Shown: positions 33,730 through 42,019 of the stretch, one piece after another
How the letters are laid out: each line of letters starts with the position of its first letter
Position numbering within the stretch: the first letter of the stretch is position 1
NCBI GenBank assembly: GCA_030682415.1
Contig: JAUXOE010000076.1
Span: forward strand, 1-49,908
Direction: 5' to 3'
Source: Parvibaculum sp.
Lineage (GTDB): Bacteria; Pseudomonadota; Alphaproteobacteria; Parvibaculales; Parvibaculaceae
DNA length: 49,908 nucleotides
Program-made: the position numbers and the translations under genes
The notes under the pieces: generated by a model
The model's database searches: none
The model's input: only the letters and a program-made list of their open reading frames with translations
What the model was told of the DNA's origin: nothing

Positions 33730-34434
33730 TCAGAACCCGTCCGCCTTCAGCTTTTCCGAAATGAAATCTTCCGCGGCGCTCCATTCCGTTGTGTGGAAGT
33801 GGCTGTCGGGGGCCTGTCCCAGCAATTTGGCGAGGCGGGGGTCGGCGATGAAGTGGACGCGGTGGGAGGGGGCATGGGCCCTGGCGACCGATGAAATGTT
33901 GTGGGGGATGTCGTCGAGGAAGAAGACCGGGGCCTTGACGCGCTCGGCCATGCGGCGGACGGCGCCGCCTTTCAGGCCCTTGTTGGCGATGACCGGGTAG
34001 TCGATGCCTTGCGCGGCGAGGCTGGCGGCGCGGGTTTCGCGGGCTTCGAAGGGGACATTGGTCAGGACGACGATCTGGGCGCGTTCGGAGAGGCGGGAAA
34101 GCGCTTCGGCGGCGCCGGGGACGACCAGCAGCGAATGGGTCTGGGCGGCGAAGAAACCGTCGAGCAGGGCCGGCATGGCGGCCGGCAGCACAGGCTCGCC
34201 GGTTTCGCGGCTCTTGATGTTGCCGGTCAGCGCGAAACTCTGCAGGTCGAGCCAGAGGCCCTGGGTTTCGAGATAGAGCTCGAGGCCGGCGACGAACTGG
34301 ATCAGTACCTCGTCGGCGTCGGAGACGATGATCGGGCGGCCGGGGATCAGATCGAGGGCGTCGATCTGGGGGATCACCGCCTCGTCAATGGCCAGCGGGT
34401 CCGGTTTCGGCGGCTTCGGGCTTTCGGCATTCAT
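33730..34434 (-). CDS. HAD-superfamily hydrolase-like protein
   Basis: A 234-residue protein with HAD motif I IIVSDADEVLIQF, motif II IVVLTNVP, a conserved lysine in NKGLKGGAVRRM and motif III FFLDDIPHN. These are the elements of a phosphatase-type HAD; motif I has Asp at both key positions, so it is probably active. The substrate is unknown. Its ATG overlaps the DUF3572 stop (ATGA). Confidence 0.83.
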   Translation of the reverse strand: MNAESPKPPKPDPLAIDEAVIPQIDALDLIPGRPIIVSDADEVLIQFVAGLELYLETQGLWLDLQSFALTGNIKSRETGEPVLPAAMPALLDGFFAAQTHSLLVVPGAAEALSRLSERAQIVVLTNVPFEARETRAASLAAQGIDYPVIANKGLKGGAVRRMAERVKAPVFFLDDIPHNISSVARAHAPSHRVHFIADPRLAKLLGQAPDSHFHTTEWSAAEDFISEKLKADGF

Positions 34435-34709
34435 GACCAGTGATGCTCCTCACCGCCCGGCAGCGCCCGGCGGGCGGCGGCCGGAAGCTCGGGCGCGAGG
34501 CCGGCTTCGGCACAAAAGGCCAGCAGGCGGGGTTCGTCGTTCAGCAGATATTCGAGGACGAAACCGAGGAATACCGGGTCGGCGGCGCGGGCGCGCAACT
34601 CGTCGGGCGCCAGGCCCGAACGGTCGAGGAAGTCGCCCAGCAGGTCCTCGTCGGCCGCGATGTGCCCGAGAGCGTGGATCGCCACGAATTCAGCCTCGTC
34701 TGCGGTCAT
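34431..34709 (-). CDS. DUF3572 family protein
   Basis: A small acidic, alpha-helical protein (MTADEAEFVAIHALGHIAADEDLLGDFLDRSGL ... FVLEYLLNDEPRLLAFCAEAGL), matching DUF3572. Function unknown. The ATG at 34709 with GAGGAAA upstream gives 92 residues; the longer track start uses GTG and adds non-conserved residues. It is divergent from divK. Confidence 0.82.
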   Translation of the reverse strand: MTADEAEFVAIHALGHIAADEDLLGDFLDRSGLAPDELRARAADPVFLGFVLEYLLNDEPRLLAFCAEAGLAPELPAAARRALPGGEEHHWS

Positions 34710-34930
34710 TTTCCTCGTCATCCGATTTGCACACGCAACGTTAATCATAGGCACAGTTTAATTAGAAACCGAAGGAAAGCGGGCGCCGGAGACCCCTCGT
34801 TAAAGACTTAGTTAAGGATATTCGGGTCATATGATCCAAGCGGCGTCCCTGTCGGGCGTCCCGGTGACCGGGGATTCGGGTCGACTACGGGCTTGCCCGG
34901 TACAAGTGGAGTTCTGGAGCTATGGACGCA

Positions 34931-35296
34931 ATGTCTAAGAAGGTCCTGATCGTCGAAGACAATGAGCTCAACATGAAGCTCTTCCACGATCTTTTGGACG
35001 CGCACGGCTATCAGACGCTGCAGACGCGGGACGGCATCGAGGCGCTTGAAATCGCGCGGACGAATCGCCCCGACCTTATCCTCATGGACATCCAGCTGCC
35101 GGAAGTGTCGGGGCTCGAAGTCACCAAGTGGATCAAGGAAGACGACAGCCTGCGCTCGATCCCGGTGATCGCCGTCACGGCCTTCGCCATGAAGGGCGAC
35201 GAGGAGAAGATCCGCGAAGGCGGCTGCGAGGCCTATATCTCGAAGCCGATTTCGGTGACGCAGTTCCTGGAGACGGTTCAACGTTTCCTTCGCTAA
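34931..35296 (+). CDS. divK: Single-domain response regulator DivK
   Basis: A 121-residue receiver protein nearly identical in pattern to Div[21 protein letters not shown], phosphoacceptor in [35 protein letters not shown] and YISKPISV. Starting at the second ATG (34931) puts the acceptor at D53 as in Caulobacter and GGAG 11 bases upstream; the track ATG at 34922 adds three residues. DivK controls CtrA activity through DivL/CckA and activates PleC/DivJ switching. The 212-base upstream region holds imperfect TTAA pairs (13- and 8-base spacing), weak CtrA candidates. pleD begins 30 bases downstream. Confidence 0.95.
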   Translation: MSKKVLIVEDNELNMKLFHDLLDAHGYQTLQTRDGIEALEIARTNRPDLILMDIQLPEVSGLEVTKWIKEDDSLRSIPVIAVTAFAMKGDEEKIREGGCEAYISKPISVTQFLETVQRFLR

Positions 35297-35326
35297 AGAC
35301 AATTTTCTCGGCAAGGACGGGATCCT

Positions 35327-36700
<1,374 letters not shown>

Positions 36701-36765
36701 AGTTTCCTTCTTCCTGTCGAGATCAGATGCAGTCTTCGTTTGTCTTCGCGCAACAAGACTGCCGG

Positions 36766-36789
36766 TTAACCTTGTATATTCATGGTTAA
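36766..36789. promoter_or_regulatory. Inverted CtrA-like half-sites
   Basis: TTAACCTT on the plus strand and TTAACCAT on the minus strand (plus reading ATGGTTAA) face each other across a short AT-rich centre, 66 bases after pleD. TTAACCAT is a known CtrA half-site form; the inverted geometry differs from the usual TTAA-N7-TTAA. Confidence 0.35.
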
Positions 36790-37075
36790 CATGGCCGGTC
36801 CCAGAAATGCGGCCCGAATTCCTTTATTGGCACAACAGAGCGTGCTAGCTTTTCTATGGGCATTTCGGTTTCGCCGCCGATGCGCATCCGCTCTCGCTGG
36901 GGGGTGAGTCGGACGCGGTACAGGTGGCGATTTGTGTCCTCGTGGGGTGCTCAGGTCCGCCGCATCTCCTGGGTCCGCGAGGCACGGCCGGTCGGGGCGT
37001 GGTTCATGGAGTGGCCTCCTCTGATAAGCCGCGGTTACCCCGGCCGGCCACCTTTCTATTTCGATCGCAGCAACG

Positions 37076-37107
37076 AAAAAGCCGGTCCCTGAGGGACCGG
37101 CTTTTTT
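37076..37107. terminator. Bidirectional terminator between pleD region and rpmG
   Basis: A perfect stem (GCCGGTCCC / GGGACCGGC, loop TGA) is flanked by AAAAA on the left and TTTTTT on the right. It can end rpmG transcription leftward and any rightward transcript from the pleD side. Confidence 0.9.
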
Positions 37108-37133
37108 GCGTTCGGAGCGCCTGGAGACGGCGC

Positions 37134-37301
37134 TTACTTGATCTTGGTTTCCTTGAACTCGACATGCTTGCGCGCGATCGGGTCGTATTTCTTGATGACC
37201 ATCTTTTCGGTCATGGTGCGGCTGTTCTTCTTCGTCACGTAGAAGTAGCCGGTGTCGGCCGTGCTTTCGAGCTTGATCTTGATGGAGGCGGGCTTCGCCA
37301 T
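37134..37301 (-). CDS. rpmG: 50S ribosomal protein bL33
   Basis: A 55-residue basic protein, [29 protein letters not shown] ... [17 protein letters not shown], typical bL33 of the large subunit. It lacks the four zinc-ligand cysteines, so it is the C-minus (zinc-independent) form. The ATG at 37301 with AGGA upstream is preferred to the track start six residues earlier. Confidence 0.96.
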   Translation of the reverse strand: MAKPASIKIKLESTADTGYFYVTKKNSRTMTEKMVIKKYDPIARKHVEFKETKIK

Positions 37302-37409
37302 GACCGGAAATCCTTGCAATTACAGGGGCTTGAGGCATCAGCCCGGAAGGCCGCGCCGGAATCTCCGGCTGGCCGATTTGGGCGCAGACTACTCAGGCGC
37401 AGGCTGAAG

Positions 37410-38615
37410 TCAAGCCGGGCCGCCAATACGCGGGGCGGTGAAGAAGCGCCAGCCCGCGACCAGCAGATAGACGCCGCAGAAGCCGGCCATGACGACGATC
37501 AGGCCATGCGGGTCCCAGAGGTCCATGCCGATGCCGGCCATGGGCGGGCCGATCAGCGCGCCGGTCGAATACATCAGCACGAAGGCCGCATTGGCCGAGG
37601 CGAGGTCGGCGCCGCGGAAGCGCTGGCCAAGCAGGGTCAGGCCGACCGTGTAGAGGCCGACGACGACGCCGCCGAAGACGAAGAGCGTGGGCGCGAAGAG
37701 CCAGAGATTGTGGGCGACCAGCGGGATCGCCGAAGCACCGAGCAGGCCGACAAGAGCGCAGACCAGCAGCACCATGCGGCGGTCGGCGCGGTCGGCCCAG
37801 ATGCCGATCGGGATCTGACAGAGAATGTTGCCGGCGGCGAAGATCGAGAGCACGAAGGCGGCGGTCTGTTCGGTCATGCCGGTGCGCACGCCATAGACCG
37901 GCAGCAGATTGAAGATGTTGGTTTCGGTGGCGCCGTAGACGAGGCCTGCCAGCGTGGCGGCCGGGGCGACGACCAGAAAGCTCGCGAAACTTTTGGTCGG
38001 GCGTTCGGTGACGCGGGGGGCGAGGCCGCGGCCGAAAAGGATCAGCGGTATGCCGGCGGCGAGGATCAGCACGCCGATGGTGGCGAAGGGCAAGAGGCCC
38101 TGCGTGCCGACCAGAAAGAGCAGCACCGGGCCGGAAGCGAAGCCGCAGGAGAGCACCGTGCCGTAAATGCCGATCAGACGGCCGCGGTTTTTTTCATCCG
38201 CCAGCGTGTTGATCCAGAATTCACTGACGACGAAGAGGCCGGTCAGCGCCAGACCGTTGGCGAAGCGGATCGGGAACCAGATCCAGACATCGGGAAAGAT
38301 GTAATAGGCCGGCATGGCGACGGCCGAGACCAGAATGCAGGTCATCAGGAAGGTGATTGCCGGAACCCGGCGCAGCAGCGCCGGGATGAAGGGCGTCAGC
38401 ATGAATGTCGCCAGCGCCGGCATGGCCGTGTTGAGGCCAATGATCGAGGCGGGCACGCCCTGACGCTCCATCAGCAGCGCCAGCAGCGGGATCGAGACTC
38501 CAAGGCCCATGCCGACGACGCTGATGCAGGCGATGACCGCGACGAGGCTGCTGCGGCGCTCCGCGGGTGAGAGCGGCGCGTCGGCCAGCATGGTGAGGGT
38601 TTTCGGGTCTTGCAT
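37410..38615 (-). CDS. MFS transporter
   Basis: A 401-residue polytopic protein with about 12 transmembrane helices. It has the MFS loop motif GIWADRADRRMVLL between helices 8 and 9 and NKNRGRLIGIYGT-like loop DEKNRGRLIG in the first half. The overall pattern resembles YcaD-type MFS proteins; substrate unknown. The ATG at 38615, preceded by AAGAAGAA, removes 43 non-conserved residues of the track ORF. It follows the Nudix pair by 161 bases on the same strand. Confidence 0.88.
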   Translation of the reverse strand: MQDPKTLTMLADAPLSPAERRSSLVAVIACISVVGMGLGVSIPLLALLMERQGVPASIIGLNTAMPALATFMLTPFIPALLRRVPAITFLMTCILVSAVAMPAYYIFPDVWIWFPIRFANGLALTGLFVVSEFWINTLADEKNRGRLIGIYGTVLSCGFASGPVLLFLVGTQGLLPFATIGVLILAAGIPLILFGRGLAPRVTERPTKSFASFLVVAPAATLAGLVYGATETNIFNLLPVYGVRTGMTEQTAAFVLSIFAAGNILCQIPIGIWADRADRRMVLLVCALVGLLGASAIPLVAHNLWLFAPTLFVFGGVVVGLYTVGLTLLGQRFRGADLASANAAFVLMYSTGALIGPPMAGIGMDLWDPHGLIVVMAGFCGVYLLVAGWRFFTAPRIGGPA

Positions 38616-38685
38616 GGGTTCTTCTTTTTCGCGGTTCGGAATGTACCGCGTTTGCAGCATATGCCGCACCTCAGAGCCCCCGCCC

Positions 38686-38729
38686 CGAAAAATTCTTCGA
38701 ATTTTTCGACCCGCCCCCCAGGGGCGGGT
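38686..38729. repeat. Two adjacent perfect hairpins (REP-like)
   Basis: CGAAAAATTC-TTC-GAATTTTTCG (38686-38708) is followed at once by ACCCGCCCC-CCA-GGGGCGGGT (38709-38729). The first is AT-rich and the second GC-rich; both stems are perfect. It lies between the Nudix and MFS genes. It may act as a leftward transcription attenuator or be a mobile REP element. Confidence 0.75.
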
Positions 38730-38776
38730 GGGTGTTGTATTCAACGGTCAAAGTGGCTCTGCGCCGGTGAAACCGC

Positions 38777-39454
38777 TCAGGCGCGGATCAGGGGTTTGTT
38801 GTTGCGGTAGGCGTAGAGCGGGATGCGGGTGCGGGGGCCTTCCTTGTGGCGGCGGCCGATCTCGCGGAGGACGAATTCGGTGACGTCGATCACCGGCAAT
38901 TTCAGCGCATCGGAGAGCGGATACCAGTCGAGTTCGCTCAGTTCGCCGCTGCCTTTGAGCACGCCTTCGGCGCTCGAGGCCGGGGCGGCGAAAAAGCGGG
39001 CGTGGAAGCGGATCGGGCTCGAGGCCGGCGTGATGGCGCGGGCGACGAAATCGAGGATGTCGAGGCGGGGCGCAATCCCGCGTTCGCGGAAGGGCTGCCA
39101 GCCGTTGCCGGATGTGTCGCCGACCTGGCCGGGGCGGGCGACGATGAGGCCGGTTTCCTCGAAAGTTTCGCGGATGGCGGCCATGGCCAGCGCCTCGGCC
39201 TTGGCGCCGGCGGCGGCGCTTTGCATCATCCGCGCGGTCTCGCCGGAAAAACCCGTGGCCGGTCTTGCGAGAAGATCGCCGGCATCGAGCTTGCCGCCGG
39301 GAAAGACGAAAGCATCGGGAATGAACTTCATCCGCGCATGGCGGCGGCCCATCAGGATCAGCGGTTCGCTGCCCGCGTCGTCGATCAGGACGAGGCTGGC
39401 GGCGTCGCGCGGGCGGATGGCGCGGGGGCGCGGGGCTTCGGCATTCACGGCCAT
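38777..39454 (-). CDS. Nudix hydrolase, NUDT19-like (copy 1)
   Basis: A 225-residue Nudix protein with FVFPGGKLD and the C-terminal half of the Nudix box, AIRETFEETGL; a long insertion (ARPATGFSGETARMM...) separates the two, as in CoA-diphosphatase-like NUDT19 proteins. Likely substrates are acyl-CoA or other nucleoside diphosphate linkages. The track start is TTG; the ATG at 39454 overlaps the stop of the upstream paralogue (ATGA). Confidence 0.88.
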   Translation of the reverse strand: MAVNAEAPRPRAIRPRDAASLVLIDDAGSEPLILMGRRHARMKFIPDAFVFPGGKLDAGDLLARPATGFSGETARMMQSAAAGAKAEALAMAAIRETFEETGLIVARPGQVGDTSGNGWQPFRERGIAPRLDILDFVARAITPASSPIRFHARFFAAPASSAEGVLKGSGELSELDWYPLSDALKLPVIDVTEFVLREIGRRHKEGPRTRIPLYAYRNNKPLIRA

Positions 39455-40221
39455 CAATCCTCGATCGCGTCGCGGATGGCGTTGCCGCCGCGGAAATAGA
39501 TGAAAGGCACGGCGCGCGCGTTTTGCGCGGCGACGGCCAGGCGCAGGCGCTCGTCGATCTCGTCGAGGACGACACGGGTGATGTTGGGCAGATCGAGATC
39601 GCGCGCATCGGCGATGGTCAGCCAGTGCAGGCCCTGCAATTCGCCGGAGCCCGTCGTCTGCAGCGGATCGCCCTGAATGGTTTCGGCGTCGGCGATGAAG
39701 AAGCGGGTGTCGAAGCGGCGGGTGCGATAGGGCGGCGTGATGGCGCGGGCGACGAAGTCGAGCGAACCGAGTGCCGGCGCGACGCCTTGTGCAAAGTATT
39801 CGTTCCAGTCGGGATGACTGCTGCGCGGCGGCGCCTCGACCGGGCGGCCGATGACGAGACCGGTTTCCTCGAAGGTTTCGCGGATCGCGGCCATGGCCAG
39901 CGCGCGGGCGCGGCGTTCGGTCGGGGTGCCGCGCATGCGCGCCATCAGGCGGCGTGTCACCGGGTCACGCAGGTCCTCGGCCGGGACGATGCGGCTGTCG
40001 GCGGGATCGACGCGGCCGCCCGGGAAGACAAATTTGTTGGGCATGAATTTGTGATCGGCGTGACGCTGACCCATCAGTACCTGGGGCGCGGCCGCGTCGC
40101 GGCGGACGATGATCAGGGTCGAGGCATCGCGCGGACGGACCGCCCGGCCTTGCGTGGTTTCGCGATATTCCTGCTCGCGCGACTTCTTGGGGTCGAAAGC
40201 GCCCCGCGGTTCCTCGCTCAT
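39454..40221 (-). CDS. Nudix hydrolase, NUDT19-like (copy 2)
   Basis: A 255-residue paralogue of the following gene: same blocks RPRDAS(T)L, GQRHADHKFMPNKFVFPGGRVDPADS, AMAAIRETFEETGLV and LDFVARAITPPYRTRRFDTRFF, plus a ~20-residue longer N-terminus and a different C-terminus. The shared insertion within the Nudix box marks the NUDT19/CoA-diphosphatase-like subgroup. Tandem duplication with divergence is the simplest origin. Confidence 0.88.
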   Translation of the reverse strand: MSEEPRGAFDPKKSREQEYRETTQGRAVRPRDASTLIIVRRDAAAPQVLMGQRHADHKFMPNKFVFPGGRVDPADSRIVPAEDLRDPVTRRLMARMRGTPTERRARALAMAAIRETFEETGLVIGRPVEAPPRSSHPDWNEYFAQGVAPALGSLDFVARAITPPYRTRRFDTRFFIADAETIQGDPLQTTGSGELQGLHWLTIADARDLDLPNITRVVLDEIDERLRLAVAAQNARAVPFIYFRGGNAIRDAIED

Positions 40222-40458
40222 GATTCCGTTCCGATGCTCAAAATGGCTTGATGGGCTGGAGGATGCCCGCCAGCGGGGAGGCTGTCCAGCGCCGGAAAGG
40301 GCCGGAATCAGGGTGTTTACCTTCGGTACATATAAAGGCCGCTATTGTCGGCGAAATATGGTCTATTCCCGCGCATTGTCATTCAACTTGAGGCCGTTCG
40401 CGCCGTGTTGCGCGATGGCGGCCGTCAACCCGGGTTTCAGTCATTGAGTAACGGACAT

Positions 40459-41472
40459 ATGGCGGAAGTTTCATCCGCCGCGGCCAGCAGCTGGACGCAA
40501 GTTCTCAACCGCTATCGCAAACCGAGTCAGACGCGCAGCACCATCGAGCTGGCGATCACGGCGCTGCCGCTGGTGGCGCTGTGGTTTGCGGCCTGGTTCA
40601 CCTATTCGCTCGGCTATTGGTGGGCGCCGCTGGCGATCGCCATTCCGGCGGCCGGATTTCTGGTGCGTCTGTTTGCCATCCAGCATGATTGCGGCCATGG
40701 CTCGTTCTTTCCGCAGCGTTGGGCCAATGACTGGGCCGGCCGGGCGCTCGGCGTGTTGACGGTGACGCCCTTCGACGTCTGGCGGCGCGCCCATGCCGTT
40801 CATCATGCATCCTGCGGCAATCTGGACCGGCGCGGCATCGGCGATATCGACACGCTGACGGTTGCGGAATACCGGGCGCGGTCGCGCTGGGGCCGGCTGC
40901 AATACCGGATCTATCGCAACCCCGTGGTGTTGTTCGGCGTCGGACCGGCCTATCTGTTTCTGCTGCAGCAGCGATTGCCGGTGGGCATGATGCGCGACGG
41001 CTGGCGGCCCTGGATCAGCACGCAGGCGACCAATGCGGCGATGCTGGCGATTGCGGCGGCGCTGATCTGGCTGGTCGGCTTCAAGGCGTTCTTTCTGGTG
41101 CATCTGCCGATCGTCGCGATCGCATCGTCGATCGGCGTCTGGATGTTCTATGTGCAGCATCAGTTCGAGGGCACGTTCTGGCGCAAGACGCTGAGCTGGG
41201 ACTTTCACGAGGCGGCGTTGCATGGCTCGTCGCATTACGATCTGCCGCGGCTGCTGCGCTGGTTCACGGCCAATATCGGCGTGCATCATGTGCACCATCT
41301 TCACGCGCGCATTCCGTTTTACCGGTTGCCGCGGGTGTTGCGCGATCATCCCGATCTCGGCCGGATCGGCCGGCTGACGCTGGGCGAGAGCCTGCGTTGC
41401 GTGCGGCTGGTGTTGTGGGATGAAGACAAGCAGCGGCTGGTGTCGTTCCGCGAGGCGCGGGCGCAAGCCTGA
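40459..41472 (+). CDS. Membrane fatty acid desaturase
   Basis: A 337-residue integral-membrane di-iron desaturase with the three histidine boxes HDCGHGS (about 76), HAVHH (about 111) and HHVHHLH (about 276), between two pairs of transmembrane helices. The pattern fits acyl-lipid delta-12/omega-6-type DesA-like enzymes; regiospecificity is not deducible. The ATG at 40459 removes 38 residues of the track ORF. The 237-base upstream gap shows no clear promoter. Confidence 0.9.
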   Translation: MAEVSSAAASSWTQVLNRYRKPSQTRSTIELAITALPLVALWFAAWFTYSLGYWWAPLAIAIPAAGFLVRLFAIQHDCGHGSFFPQRWANDWAGRALGVLTVTPFDVWRRAHAVHHASCGNLDRRGIGDIDTLTVAEYRARSRWGRLQYRIYRNPVVLFGVGPAYLFLLQQRLPVGMMRDGWRPWISTQATNAAMLAIAAALIWLVGFKAFFLVHLPIVAIASSIGVWMFYVQHQFEGTFWRKTLSWDFHEAALHGSSHYDLPRLLRWFTANIGVHHVHHLHARIPFYRLPRVLRDHPDLGRIGRLTLGESLRCVRLVLWDEDKQRLVSFREARAQA

Positions 41473-41477
41473 TCCGG

Positions 41478-41903
41478 TCAGTCCTCGGTCTGACCGCCGA
41501 AGCCGTGCATGCGGAGCGCCCACTGCCAGCCGACGACCGCGCCCTTGAGGCGGGGCAGGAACCAGAGCGACAGCGCGAGCGTCAATGCCGGCCAGAGCGT
41601 GGCATGTAGCCAGATCGGCGGCAGGTAAGCCAGTTCCGTCCAGAGCATCATCGGCACCACGATATGACCGACCACCATGATGGTGAAATAGGGCGGCGCA
41701 TCGTCGGCCTGGTGATGCAGCAATTCCTCGCCGCAATGTCCGCAGCTGTCGGCGACCTTCAGAAAGCGCCCAAAGACATAACCCTTGCCGCAGGCCGGGC
41801 AGCGCTGCGCGAAGCCGCGCCGGATCGCCGGAAAGGCTGGCCGGGGCGCCGCGTCCGCTGCCTCGAAGACGAGGGGGTCGGTCATGTCCGTTGGGGTACT
41901 CAT
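41478..41903 (-). CDS. DUF983 family membrane protein
   Basis: A 141-residue protein with two CxxC zinc-type pairs (CPACGKGYVFGRFLKV, CGHCGEEL) and then two transmembrane helices (FTIMVVGHIVVPMMLW, ATLWPALTLALSLWFL). This matches DUF983, a family of unknown function. The ATG at 41903 is chosen over the track TTG; ATG 41885 is possible. It lies 117 bases after rnr on the same strand and is convergent with the desaturase gene. Confidence 0.85.
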   Translation of the reverse strand: MSTPTDMTDPLVFEAADAAPRPAFPAIRRGFAQRCPACGKGYVFGRFLKVADSCGHCGEELLHHQADDAPPYFTIMVVGHIVVPMMLWTELAYLPPIWLHATLWPALTLALSLWFLPRLKGAVVGWQWALRMHGFGGQTED

Positions 41904-42019
41904 TGATACGTCGACCAATTCCGTTCAGGCGTCGCATTCTCCGCCTTGCATGTCCCAGTAAAATGGTCGGAAACCGGGCGCGATGAAATGTGGCAGGTTG
42001 CCGCGCGACATGGCGGCTG

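Larger units (their letters stand above)
36701..37133 (+). ncRNA. 433-base gap between pleD and rpmG, candidate small RNA locus
   Basis: No credible protein is encoded; the track ORF at 36856-37092 is Arg/Trp/Pro-rich and runs into a terminator stem. The stretch from about 36845 to 37107 has several nested inverted repeats (CCTCG/CGAGG, CAGG/CCTG, GTGGCC/GGCCAC) and ends at a strong bidirectional terminator, the layout of a structured RNA transcribed rightward. I could not match it to a known RNA family. Confidence 0.3.

Noticed and set aside
34800-34815. TTAA-N8-TTAA upstream of divK as a CtrA box
   Set aside because: Spacing is 8 instead of 7, and the other TTAA pair nearby has 13; kept only as a weak remark.
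36856-37092. 78-residue ORF in the pleD-rpmG gap
   Set aside because: Arg/Trp/Pro-rich, no domain pattern, and its last codons form the terminator stem.
41462-41500. Inverted repeat CGGTCAG/CTGACCG between desaturase and DUF983 genes as a terminator
   Set aside because: No T-tract follows in either direction and most of it lies in the DUF983 coding end.
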